A DNA stretch of 64,000 nucleotides from Antedon mediterranea (Eukaryota; Echinodermata; Crinoidea; Comatulida; Antedonidae). The notes below the pieces were generated by a model. The model worked only from the letters and a program-made list of their open reading frames with translations. It made no database searches and had not been told where the DNA came from. Shown here in pieces: positions 35,177 through 47,613 of this stretch. Made by a program: the position numbers and the translations under genes. The DNA is taken from the NCBI RefSeq assembly GCF_964355755.1, contig NC_092672.1:20024501-20088500 (forward strand), given 5' to 3'. The stretch's first letter is position 1; each line of letters starts with the position of its first letter.

Positions 35177-36662
35177 TCTATATATAAATTTACGTAAGGG
35201 CAAAATTCGATAAATCTCGGTTTATTTCTAGAATTTTTACTCGATGGTATATAAAGTTGGTTCATACTTTCGGTACTGATTTTAACCATCTGATGTAACC
35301 CTGTTTACTAATTAAATTTAGTTAGATAATTAGTTATTGACGATTAAAACGAATTTAGGTTCAACGATTTGCCCCAAATAGGGGTGTTTTCCAATCGTGG
35401 TATACACTGTCTAATGAATGTCCATGGAAAAATACCCGCACACAATAATACGAGTATGCTTCGCATTTTCCTATCTCCTCCTACGATAATTGTTTTTAAT
35501 AGCTGAAAACCGGTTGAACAGCTCGAGTATAGCATCATAATGTTGAAGACAGGCCGATTTTCTTTAAAAAACTACTATTTTGATAGATTTAATATACACT
35601 TATACAACTGTTTTGATCTGCGATAAATGAAACATTCCAATCTCTGTTCCACAAGTGTCTATTCCCTCAGGCGTCGTAAAGACAAGTACTGTATCGTCAT
35701 AACAGAAATTCGATCCATTTTATCCAATCTGTGCTCCAGAGGTTTGATATAGATATTTTTTTTAAACGGATAATGAGCTAGCCTTTCCAGTCGCCGTCTA
35801 TTATGTACAATCATCTTTATTATTGCAGTTAAACCACCACCCACACCACCACCCTCCCACTCACATGCATGAGTAGCATTGTAAAGCCATTAGGGGATAG
35901 GCCTACGGTACGGTATGAAGGATCACATGCCCTAAACGCAGAACAACTTTGGTGGTTAGAAACCAACTTAAATATGAATTGGCTCTAATCTAAGAAACAA
36001 TTCAAAACCATAAGACCTACTAATTAAGTTAAGTTAGATAATTATTTATTGACGATTAAAGCGAATTTACGATATTCCCAGAATAGAGATGTTTAGGCTA
36101 CTTTATTACTGACAGTTCCTTCTGAACGTTAATATTAATTAATAACCTAATTACTGTACAAAAAATATAAACTTCGTATTATTAGTGTACTATTTCAATC
36201 GACTATATGGTGACAGTTTCAGCAAAGTATTACATAGCAATGTTTTACTGTGTTTAGTCATGGAGGTATAAATACCTCCATGGTTTAATGGTATATTATT
36301 TGTAAAACATGAAAACAATTAATATTTCGTTACTAAATGGATAAAAAATATATTTAAAAATTGTTCGTCTTTGCACCCATCCTCTTCCCTATCTCTCAAC
36401 CTTCATGTTGCATACAAAACACAAATTCAGTTTGTTTCAAAACAATTGGTCTTATTTTGTGACAAGTTTTTCTTTCGGAAGTAATTCCCAGGGTGCTAAT
36501 TTTAGTTGAGTACATAAATCACAGTGTCTATTTATTCGTTCCTGTAAACGACAAATATTATTGTCCTGCATGTACATTTTAAAGATGAAATTAGTATGTA
36601 TTTGAGAACCATCTGTGGGCATGACCTAGATGGTACGCTCGCTTCGCTCGCGTACCATCTAG
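35177..36662 (+). mobile_element. Non-autonomous Helitron, first of a head-to-tail pair
   Basis: Begins TCTATATATAAATTTACG right after host A (35176) and ends CTAG (36659-36662). A strong hairpin (GGTACGC, loop, GCGTACC) lies directly before the CTAG. There is no target duplication. The empty site in repeat X copy 1 (near 26728, GTA then TTG) shows insertion between A and T, the Helitron hallmark. No Rep/helicase ORF, so it is non-autonomous. Confidence 0.8.
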
Positions 36663-37751
36663 TCTATATATAAATTTACGTAAGGGCAAAATTCGGTAAA
36701 TCGCGCGTTACTTCTAGAATGTTTACTCGATGGTATATAAAGTTGGTTCGTACTTTCGGTACTGATTTTAACCACCTGATGTAACCCTGTTTACTAATTA
36801 AATTGAGTCAGATAATTAGTTATTGGCAATTAAAACGAATTTAGGTTCAACGATTTGCCCCAAATAGGGGTGTTTTCCGATCGTGGTATACACTGTCTAA
36901 TGCATGTCCATCGTGAAAAATACCCGCATACAATAATACGAGGATGCTTCGCATTTTCCTATCTCCTCCTACGATAACTGTTTTTAATGGCTGAAAACCG
37001 GTTGAACAGCTCGAGTACAGCATCATAATGTTGAAGACAGGCCGATTTTCTTTAAAAAAATACTATTTTGATAGATTTAATATACGTTTATACAAATGTA
37101 TTGATTTGCAATGAATGGAACATTCCAAATTATTTCGTTTAACCATACTTGCATACCTCCATGGTTTAACACAAGTAGGTAAATTTATAGACCCTTGGAG
37201 AATAAACAGAACTAGTATTGTAATTCTATACAATACTGCAAATAGGTATTAACCACTTTTGATCGCCATTTGAATCAAAAGTGTGTTGGTATACTGTTAG
37301 ATATAATATAAACAAATATACTAATAAACGTTATCACTGTGAGTGTGTGGGTAGCCCCTACTTTTAGATTATAAACACATAATAATATAATACTTTATTA
37401 CTGTCAGTTGTTTCTCAACGTTTGTATTAATTAATAATTACAAAAATATAAACGTATTAGTGGTCTTTAAATGTACTTCACTATTTCAAACGACCATGAG
37501 ACAGTGACAGTTTTAATAAAGTATTAAATCGGAAATGTTTTACTCTATTTAGTGGTATATTATTTATAGGCCTATAAAAAAAATATTTCGTTACTGAGTA
37601 GATATAAAAGAAATATAAAGAATAATTTAATATAAAGAATATATTAAAAAATTGTTCCTCTTTGTACCTCATCCCCAACGCTCAACTCTAATGACAAGTT
37701 TCTAGGTGCTAATTTTGGTTGACTACATAAATCATTATGTCTATCATCTAG
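36663..37751 (+). mobile_element. Second Helitron copy, internally deleted
   Basis: Starts with the same TCTATATATAAATTTACG immediately after the first copy's CTAG and ends CATCTAG at 37745-37751 before host TTGTTATAATG. About the first 480 bp is highly similar to copy 1. Near the 3' end the hairpin segment is missing, leaving only CATCTAG. Confidence 0.75.
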
Positions 37752-38759
37752 TTGTTATAATGTTTTTTTATTGAGAATTGTCCTATAATTTCACACATCA
37801 ATTAATTATTATTATTATTTGAAATAAAAAAAAAATGTACATTGACTTAGGAATGTATTTAATAATTGCCCTGATTTAATGCATAACTATTAATTTAAAT
37901 TGTATACTGGCTTTTTCTTTTTATCCAAATGTACATATGAAAAACATAAGCACTCATTTTGAGGGCTTGTGATGAGTTTAAAATCAAATAACAATATAAT
38001 CAAGTTAAAGTTCAATACAATTTTTTTCGTAATGGTCAAATGAATACAAAACAGAAAATATATTTAGGTTACATTAATTTCTTTAAAAAGTAGCATGAAA
38101 ACATAAAATAAATTACATGAATAAAGGTAATAACTATACAGGAACCAAAACTTAAAACAAATAAATAAAATCAACAGAAATATAGACAATAGCATATTAT
38201 TTCATCAGAAAAGTAGTTGGACAGATAATGATTTTCAATTATTATACAAAAGTCTTTCTGATTAGAAACAAGGGTTGAATCAAGACAATTCCACCTATAT
38301 TTGGGGTAAAACATTATTTTTTGTTTAAAATAATTGCCAAACTCTGCAATCATCCAAAAAACATAGCAAACCTCATTTAACCAACATAAAAGTGATTGAA
38401 TTAGTGTACAACTCACTTGGTTTGTCAATTAACAAATTTAAATATATTTTTGTTAAATACTTAATTTTGTGGTTAAACATCATTTTTTCGTTTAAAAACA
38501 ATATTGATAAACCTTCACCGCCCCAAACAATGTTACAGTAATGTATAAGTAAAACATTTTATTTTAATTTCTTTAGAATACTAATATATTTAGATATTTT
38601 ATTTGAGAAAAATTTTTGCCAGCCAATAATCTAATTAAAAGACCAAGGAATGATACTTCACTTTTTTCAATTAATTTTCCATTAAAAAAATATAACAATT
38701 GTTGTGTCCCGTAAGTTCACTAATACAATTAGTTTTAGTCGTATTAATTAATAATTAGT

Positions 38760-39165
38760 TTGTAGTGAACAATTTACTAACTTACTTAACTTTAAATTTA
38801 AAAAGTTCAACAAGACAATATTGTTATTAAAATGTAAAGTTGTATTATCTGCATTAAAAAATTTGTCTGAAAGATTTACTAATTATTAATTTGAAATAAT
38901 GATTTCGATCTGTAAAATATCTTTTAAACCAATCTAAGAAAATACCATAACGAAACAACTTGAAAATATCATGGTTAACAACATCAAAAGTTTTTGATAA
39001 ATCTAGAAAAGTACTTTCAAAAGCAGTATTAACAGAATTAGTGAGTTCAAGAAAAGCATGACAAGTGGTATTGTATGCATACATTTTTTATTATTTTTTT
39101 GAAAAAATGGGTAAAATTAAGATTGGTATAAAAGTATCCGTTTTTAAATACAGGATTTACATTTG
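38760..39165 (-). pseudogene. Degraded LINE reverse-transcriptase fragment
   Basis: On the minus strand, ILILPIFSK (after PISLLP-type motifs) is followed by stops. Then comes an open stretch with FLDLSKTFDVVNHD (motif A), DWFKRYFTDR, and, after a frameshift near 38855, NADNTTLHF, a decayed version of the ADDT motif C. Several stops and shifts show an old copy. Confidence 0.7.
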
Positions 39166-39702
39166 ATATGATTAGGTACAGAACCCATAATGAATGATTA
39201 ATTAATGGCGTATGTGAGATGGCTTATAATTAATGGAGCAACCTTTTTAAGAATCATGCTCTGAACCTTTACTAGAATTCAAATTATTAATTATATTAAG
39301 CACTTCTGTTTCAGATATAAATGAGAGGCTATATGGGAGGTGGTAATTAACAGATTAGGTTTTAGAATATAGAATTACAGATTTTTACAAATGTGGCTAT
39401 ACTTTTTATATCTTGAAATATTTGAACTTTTATGAATTTTTAAAAGTTTATGCTAATATTTACTAAATTTATTTAGGTGGGGTGTGTAGAGGGTGTCATC
39501 AATAGTTGTTTTAGTGTTTTGGTTTTTTTTAACTTCAAAAAGTATATAAAAAAATGTATCCAACATTAGGATTAACTGTACAGTTTAGACGAATCAGTTT
39601 GAGAAAAATCAAAGCAAAATGCACCTATATCTGTAATTCAGTATCAATGGTCAAGAACGTCAACCTTATTGAAAGTTAATCATAATCAATTATTTTTGAA
39701 AT

Positions 39703-39965
39703 AGTAAATGATCAGAGATGTCTGAATTGTAAATACCTGATAAAATATCAAAATGTGTAGGCCTATAGAGTATCATGGTGTGACGTCACAATGATAGAGG
39801 GCGCTGCATGGTTGCTAGCCAAACAAAAAATGCGTTCAACGGTACTATGTTGATAAACTGTAAAGATTTGTATTTTCTAATATTTTTGAAATAGGTAAAT
39901 GATCAGAGATGTCTGAATTGTAATACCCGATAAAATATCAAAATTGGTAGGCCTACAGGTATGGT
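39703..39965 (+). repeat. Tandem duplication of about 187 bp
   Basis: AAATGATCAGAGATGTCTGA followed by GATAAAATATCAAAAT and a TAGGCCTA motif occurs near 39706 and 39895. Confidence 0.7.
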
Positions 39966-42589
39966 TTGTGTAAAAATGAATCAATAAGTTCTGCATTTTT
40001 TTTTTGTAATTGTCATCAGTCGTAGGGAAAAACGTACAATAGTTGATAAGATGATATAAAATAATTATTAATTATGCTTATTAAATTTTATTTAAAACAA
40101 TAGTAAATTCTACCACAATATTACAAAATCTTCATGATTTAAATCTTGAAAACAATTAATTTATAATAACAGCAAAATGTTCCGTGTTATTGTTGACTTG
40201 TAAATAAAGCCAATTATAGTTTGTTTTATTGATTTATAAAAAGCGAATCACATATAGTTCTTTTTTCAATAATAACTCTGATAATATTTTGTAATAAAAA
40301 AAAAACAGTAATTGTGTTCTGGAATGTGCGTAATTATAACTAACAACAATAACATTTTTATTTAAATACATTATGCGTATGACAAAGACGGTGATTTGTT
40401 TTTTTGATTTCTGAATCAAATAAATATTATGCAGAGCTATTTAAGTATGTCTTTACTCAGAGATGTCCATACTCTTCTACTACTACTAGTACTTTAATTT
40501 TACAGTAAATAAGAATTTGAGTTCTCTACACTAAAGGTTATTCACATGACAGTATGTAATAGTGATATGTAAAAGGAATTTAATAATAAATCATAATCAT
40601 CAGAAATAGAACAATTTATTTAATTAATTCAAATTGTTCAATATAATTTAAAATATTTAATATTCCTGGAGTATTATCACAAATAGATAATCATTTCAAT
40701 TTGTAGCATTCAAAATACAGTAGGAGAGTTTGTTTATAATTTTATAATTGTATTGCTTGATAGGTTGGCACCCAAACATTTTTAATTTTTTTTACTCCAT
40801 CTTTGGTATTTAATTGCATTCTTTGAAAATTACCTTTTTTTCAATGAGCTTGCCTGAATCTTCAACTGTCTGGTGTTTTCAAATCTCCTTCTCCTTTTTA
40901 TTTGGATATATATTGTATTTTCATCTTCTTCCCAACTTTTTTATTATTTTTTTCAGGGAGCCTAGGCGTAAAGTTTTTCAACTTATATAGGTTTCCTTCT
41001 ACACATACTATGTTTTTTATTGGTTATTATTAAGTGTTTATATAATTATTATTTTATGTATTTTTAATATATGTATGGAGAACATTTATTGAATATTTAT
41101 TGAAAATTGATTAAACAAATCAAATAAAACAAATCATAATATAATTTTGTGTATATGCTAAAAATGCCTTAGTAAACAACTCACATGTTGTATACGAATA
41201 CCATTGGGCTACTGGTTCAAATGTTGGTTTATATCTAGTAAGACTAATAATACAATTAATGTGCATTACTAGAGTAAGCTAAGCTAGTGTCATGTTTTGA
41301 AATTAAAATGACCATTTTGATTAACTGGCATTACATAAATGAAAGTGAAACTATTGTTTAATAGTGAGTACAGGTATTCTTTAAACCCATAGAGTTAGCC
41401 TAGGCCTCTAGGCTTATAATACATAGCAGACAATATTTTTGTGAATAGAATAAATAAATAAAAATACTTTTGTCTTTTTCTAATTGGACATTTGGATTAG
41501 TCATAAATACAACAGTTCTGACTACATTAGGTGTCCTGTAAAATCATTTCATTTTTTTTTTCTGTGGCTTAGACATTTTTTCATTCATACTTCAAATTTT
41601 GTAAGAAATGTCAGGATATCATGTCATGCAACATGTAAATATTGATGTTTTTGGACATGACATCATAACTCAGGTTTTCATAGCCATACAGCAAAGACTC
41701 TCCTAATATTAACCACTAGCAATTATACCCCCCCCCCCCCAGGGCGGGTTTCAAAATTAGTTTAAAGCCTTCTCAACACCCGACGCCAGTATCTGTCTAT
41801 ATACTCACCAATCTCCACCCTTCTTCAATACCACGTCCCCATACTCTATTTTAAAAACAAATTCTTCTCAGTGATGGACAAATTCAATTCAATGTAAGCT
41901 TCAAATTGAGAGGAGTATACATAGCTATGATGGGTCTAATAATGGTTGAAGTACGTTGTAAAATGTGTAAATGAATAGGTGTCATATTGGCTGATAATTA
42001 AAATATCTAATTTAGATACTGCGGGGCCCCAGCCTTCTTTCTCCTCTCACCACCCCAGCCACAATCAACAAACCTTAACTCCTCCCCTAGACAGTTCAAA
42101 TATAGTAACTTTTCCTAGTACAATTCCAAGCATATAGGCTACTTCATCATGGAGGGCGACATTTAAGTTTATCTAAATTGTGTGCACAATAAAAAGAAGT
42201 TTGCTATTCATTTTGTATAACAAACACATGGAATATTTTAAAACACATTTTGTTTTTATTGTTCACTAATCGTTGTATACTTTATTGTTTTATAGCATTG
42301 CTATGTTTTAATATTGTTGGTGTTCCACTTTAGTGCTTTTTGACAATTAGGCTTAAATATAGTTGTTACTGTGTGCAAAACAATATCAGTTTTTTTGTAG
42401 CAACAGTGTACAGATATGCTCTAATTTAAAATATAATCTTTAATGTGTATTATTATCAATACATATTGCTATATATACGTTATGTTTTTTCACGCTATGG
42501 TCATAAATTTCCATTTGAAATACTTTATAAAACATTTACAATAGTGCCTTGACCATTATTTAATTAATATTTTTTTTTTAAACAGTATT

Positions 42590-42895
42590 TAATCAAATGG
42601 TGTATTGTCCCAAATTCATGAAAAATGAAGATTTATTAAATCAGATTTTGAATATGTTGTTTTGTAGGGTTTTAATAAAGTAACTGTAATCACTTCCGTA
42701 GAAAAAAAAAATGTTTTCATGGTTAAATTCAACCAAAAACCCATTGGCTGGAAGCCAATTTGAACATTTTTTCATTAAAATATTTAATTTAAAATTTTTT
42801 CAGGTAAATACATTTTTTTGGATCAAATTTTTGGTCTAAATGGCACTTTCAACAAAAATGTTGTTAAGAATAATTTTTTTTTTTCAGGGGGACAT
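42590..42895 (-). mobile_element. Diverged copy of the TTAA MITE, opposite orientation
   Basis: Inverted relative of 60058-60385: both share CACTTCCGTAGAAAAAAA, AACCAAAAACCCATTGGCTG and GGGGGACA ends (in opposite strands). The termini are eroded here. Confidence 0.65.
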
Positions 42896-43042
42896 TGCAT
42901 TCTTAACAAAAACACTTAAAATTTCACAAACCTTCAATTGTTCTTAAATATGATTTTGTATTTTAAAAGTGCAATTTTCACAAATTTGTTTTTTAGACAA
43001 GTCACTTAAAAATGCCCTAATGATCCCTGTGTATAATATTGA

Positions 43043-44000
43043 TCAAAGATGCTAGTTGTACTGAATATTTTAGTAATGACATGTTTTATTCATCATTTTT
43101 AGTAATAAATTTTGCCATACTCTCTTTTATTGTCAACACACTACCAACTCCGTCCACCACCTCCTCATCATTAAATAGTGAAGAGCAATGATATTAAAGG
43201 ATGTAATATAGACCCATTTTTAGTTTGTGCTTATTTTTTCCATAATACAATACAAGGGCCTATACATTTTATATTACACAGTGCCCTCACTCATCATTTA
43301 TTTCTTTTTTTGTTCACACTTTTAGTACCAGTGTACTGTTCAATAAAGGCCAACAAATCTGTAAAAAATTTAATTAAATTAAATTTTTTAGACCTTTTTT
43401 ACGAAACACATTTTAATTGAAATAGCATTTAAAATAAAAGAAAAACAATTACCAGCATTAAACTAGAAGATGATTTCATTTCATTATTCGGTCTATTTCA
43501 GTATATGCATAAAAAAAACCTGAAGTTGGGGAGACCAGGGTCAACCTACAGTAATTAGTGAACTTAATCACTGAGCTATACGTTAATATTTGTTGTCTCA
43601 GTCTAATTTGGCATTTTTAGTCATGTGCAAATGAGACTCTATAGCTCACTATGTCGGTCGGTAGGTCGGTCGGTAAACTCTAACTCAAATTTGCGCATGT
43701 GACTGCAGCCATGTATATGGCCTTGTTAATCATCTATTTAAATAATAATAAATACAACATAGTATAAAACTGACTCCAAATAACGAGAAGCAAGCCATGA
43801 TTCAACGTTTCGATCTTTATTTTATCATCATCAGGAATGATTACAAAATGTAAGCATTATTGTTATTATTATGGAATGTTTTATTAAATAGGTAACAGCA
43901 GTGAGCACCAGTGCTGTGCACAGTCTGTAGTATAATTAAAATGATTCCATCTTCTATCATTGTTATATTTATTCATCTTCTTCTTCATTATAAGACAATA
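43043..44000. repeat. Old duplicate of 22528-23400
   Basis: Shares GATCAAAGATGCTAGTTG, the CCACCTCC region and the CACCAGTGCT region with the earlier segment, in the same order and strand. It is more diverged or gapped than the main duplication. It also contains the second 18451-type repeat (43618-43728). Confidence 0.55.
43618..43728 (+). repeat. Short dispersed repeat with inverted ends (copy 2)
   Basis: Relative of 18451-18550 with an expanded GGTCGGTCGG core and matching TTTGCGCATGTGACTGCAG end. Confidence 0.55.
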
Positions 44001-47000
44001 ACAAACAAACTCGTTTAAATATAAATCTACCCACTGTAATGTTGGTGTTGCTACAGTTGTTCATACTTTAGAACAATGACAGATTATCAATGCTTACTTT
44101 ATAGCATTCATTCAAGTATAAGCAATAATGTCAACAGTATACTATTTGAAGATCACAATATAAATAGATCAACTTTATTTTTATGATTTTGTAAAGCTTA
44201 ATATTTGTTAACAGACTGTTCTTTATTTATCCACAAAATAGCAAAGATTAAAAATAAACTTGTTTCAAAAATGAAAAAAATTTAAAACATTGATCGTTCC
44301 TTAAGTTGGTCATTGACACTATTTTAACTAAAATAACTAACTAAAATTTAAAGTTTAGTTAGCAAAGTTCAAAAGGATGAATTAAAACACCTAATAAAAA
44401 CCTTAAAAAGAGGCTACGAGGATGCTTGTTTTAATTGTCTTACCATTATTGAATAAATGTTATTGAATTGAAATTAAATTGAATTGAATTAACAGCCACC
44501 ACATATTATAATATACATTAATGACAAAATATGATGTTTTAATTAAGTTTAACTAAAAATGAAAAACTACAATGTGTATTCCCTTTGCGTACTGATCAGC
44601 CATTTTTTATTGTTGCAAGGTTTCAAAATGATGCAATGAACTTTACTCCGTCCATTGGATTGAATGTTAAATCGACCAAATATAAGTCCTGATAATGAAC
44701 AGAACAGAGTATGCTCAGTATAATGTGCATAAGCATGCGCAGATTAATATTTTGTGTAGATTACCGTGATCCTTTCATCTACCGTCCACCTTTGTCTACC
44801 ATACTGTCATAAAGTCAACTACCACTATTTCAAAGGATAACATTTTTAGCATAATTATTTTTTTTGTTAAATGGCTGCATAATTAGTTATCCACACCTTG
44901 GAGGATAACTCCTTGTGATTGTATAAAATGATCATCAACTTTTTTTATCTGTATTATTCTTCTTTCATTCCACATTTCATAACTTCGTAAAGTTGTGCAC
45001 CTACTATTTTTTTAAAACGTCAGAGTTACGCAACATGACTTTCGCCCGATTTTATGAATTTAAATGATTGATCATATATCAAAAAACCAAACGTCATTTT
45101 GTATTGACACTTTTTAAATTTAAGTCATATCAAGAGTCAACTTTCTATGGATTAAAAATGGCATGTTTCACAAAGTTACGCGCACAAGATTTCTTACAAC
45201 CAACACCTGCACTTGCTGTAACTTAATTCGTATTCTCAGTTTGTGAACTTAATTCTCTTGAATTTTTCATTATTTAAGCCTTAAAAGAATTGAAAAGTCA
45301 ATTAAACCATATCAACTTTTATTTTAATGACTTACTGATTTTGATTTTAACATTATGGCTATAACTCATACATGCTGATTGCCTTCTTAACCCTCTTTCA
45401 CATTGACTTTTCTTTTTATTGTACAAGTTCCCACAACCTTAATCATTAATCACCTTTACAAATTTCAATATAAATTTACCTCCTGGTTCATCCTGTTTTT
45501 CATCACTGTTTTATGTATGTTTACGTTTTTTTCCCTTGTACTCTATACGCACAAACATGCCTATTATATTATTCTTAATGTATATATAGTATAAGCCCAT
45601 GGAGTAATTTATAATTCTTCCGTAAGCTTCCTAATTACATGTAAAGATAATAACAGCGTCACATTTTGTATCTAATTTGTTTTGTGTATTTCAGTTATAA
45701 ACGGCTACTACTGTAGGAAACATTTTTTTGTACTGTACAGTAATTATTAATTTAAATAATAATATTTATTATTTGCATATCTACGGATGTACCATCAATT
45801 TCAAAATTCTTTTCAATTCAATATGTTCTATCAATACTTTTGAATTCATAAATAAAGTGTACTTGCTTTTTGAACTTCAGATTAAGGATGATACCTAAAC
45901 TTACAAGTGTATTTAAAATATACAGTAGTGTAAAATATTCTGTATTTATTTTTGTTACAATGAATGTTACTGACTGCAAACATTCATGCATAGCCTACTT
46001 ATAATAAGCATTTAGCCTACCAGACGTATATGTTGAACTTTCTTTCAATCCTTTGTATATCAATGGATTAAAACATAGAAAATGAGACTTCAATTGCAAC
46101 TCTTGCATATAAGTTTAACTACGTCAACGTCGGTGAGGTTGAAATCTGTTTGTCAGTGGGTCTCACACCCAGCAAAGACGGGTACAGGTGCTAGTAATTT
46201 ATATGATCAGATCATTTGATATCTGCTGCTTTAAAGTACAGTTTGATTTAATGTGATCACATCATTTCCCTATTATCATTTGATTTATAATTTTAGATGT
46301 AATTTTGTTGTTGTCGTCGTAAAGAATAAAACATCTTACAATGTTTCTATATTGTGTAGTGAAGATAAACTCCTTTCAGTTCAATATTATAGAAACTATT
46401 TTTATCAAGAAAGAGACCATGCCTCGCTCTAAATAGAGATGCGGTTATGTTGGGGAAAGAGAAAGAACTTTTCAAAATTTAAATAGATAGAGATAATAAA
46501 TAGAGATAGAATATGAAGCTCATCTGAAAACACTGTTTTCATCAAGGTCAAATATGCATAAGTTAGAACTCAGATTTAGAATGCTCAGGATATTAATGAG
46601 TATCACTGAAATATTTATTAATAAATACAAATGTTGTTGAATTGTGTTATCCTAATGTCTACTACCAACCTTCATTTAAAATCAATTATTTTTTTAGGTA
46701 GATCAAGATCAAATATAGTTCTGACTTGTTAATGGTCACATGCCAGTATAGTTTATTGGTCTTGCCAGTGATAATGACAAAATATTTATTATTTTGGTCT
46801 ACTATCACAGTAACACTTGTTATCAATTAATGATACTGTATAACATATCAGTGCAATGTCCACTATTGTATTTTAAAAAATCAACAAAAATATATATATA
46901 TTGTTTTTTTTTTTATTGGATCTGAGAAAGGCATATATTCCTGATCTAAAATTATTTTCACTTTGGGATATTTTTGTAAATTACAACTTTCATAAAAAAA

Positions 47001-47292
47001 TATCATTAAAAAAAAAACAACATTGTATGTCCGAACATAGTGTAAATATGCACATGGTATAAATATATAGTTTGTAAAATGCATCAGAGGTCGTACATTT
47101 ACAAAATAAAAAGAAAAAAAGGAATTTACATATTTATTTATAAAGTGAGTGGCACTAGCCTTAGTCAGTGTAACTCTTTTTTTCTGCTATAAATGAGTTA
47201 GGAATAAAATTGTCATGTGACAGAATACCAATGTAACATTTTTTTCTTTAAAATCAGTATTTTAACACCTGATGATTATGACCTCTTTCCAG

Positions 47293-47397
47293 AATGGAAA
47301 CACTCCACTTCATATACATCTGGCTCGAAGGAATCCTACATTAGAAATGGTGACCTGTCTCATAAATAAGGGGGCATCAGTGACATCACAAAATAAG
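47293..47397 (+). CDS. Ankyrin-repeat exon (duplicate B)
   Basis: 105 bp (35 codons) with the same TTTCCAG acceptor and GTAATA donor as its twin at 33513. Phase 0 at both ends, so including both adds a whole repeat without shifting frame. Differences from A are a six-base deletion with local substitutions after HLA, one Thr-to-Ile change and silent changes. The intact splice sites and frame argue that it is used. Confidence 0.75.
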
Positions 47398-47613
47398 GTA
47401 ATATAATATACACACAATTTTCAGAAATACTGTATGGCAACAATCTTTCACCTACTCTAGTAAATTATTCTATTCTTTTTTTTCTTTTTTTATATCTGGT
47501 TCATCATATAATTAATAATAATGACAATTATTATTAAATTGTGTGATTTTTGGTAGACCTATTTAAAAAACCATTCCTTCAAAGATGACAATATCTACAA
47601 TATCTTTTAAACT

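Larger units (their letters stand above)
37800..42585. other. Intron sequence with a LINE relic and a small tandem duplication
   Basis: Apart from the RT relic at 38760-39165 and the duplication at 39703-39965, no features are recognised. The C-run at about 41729 and many T-runs are simple sequence. Confidence 0.4.

Noticed and set aside
38171-38428. 85-codon minus-strand frame near the LINE relic
   Set aside because: No RT or endonuclease motif could be recognised; not supported as part of the LINE.
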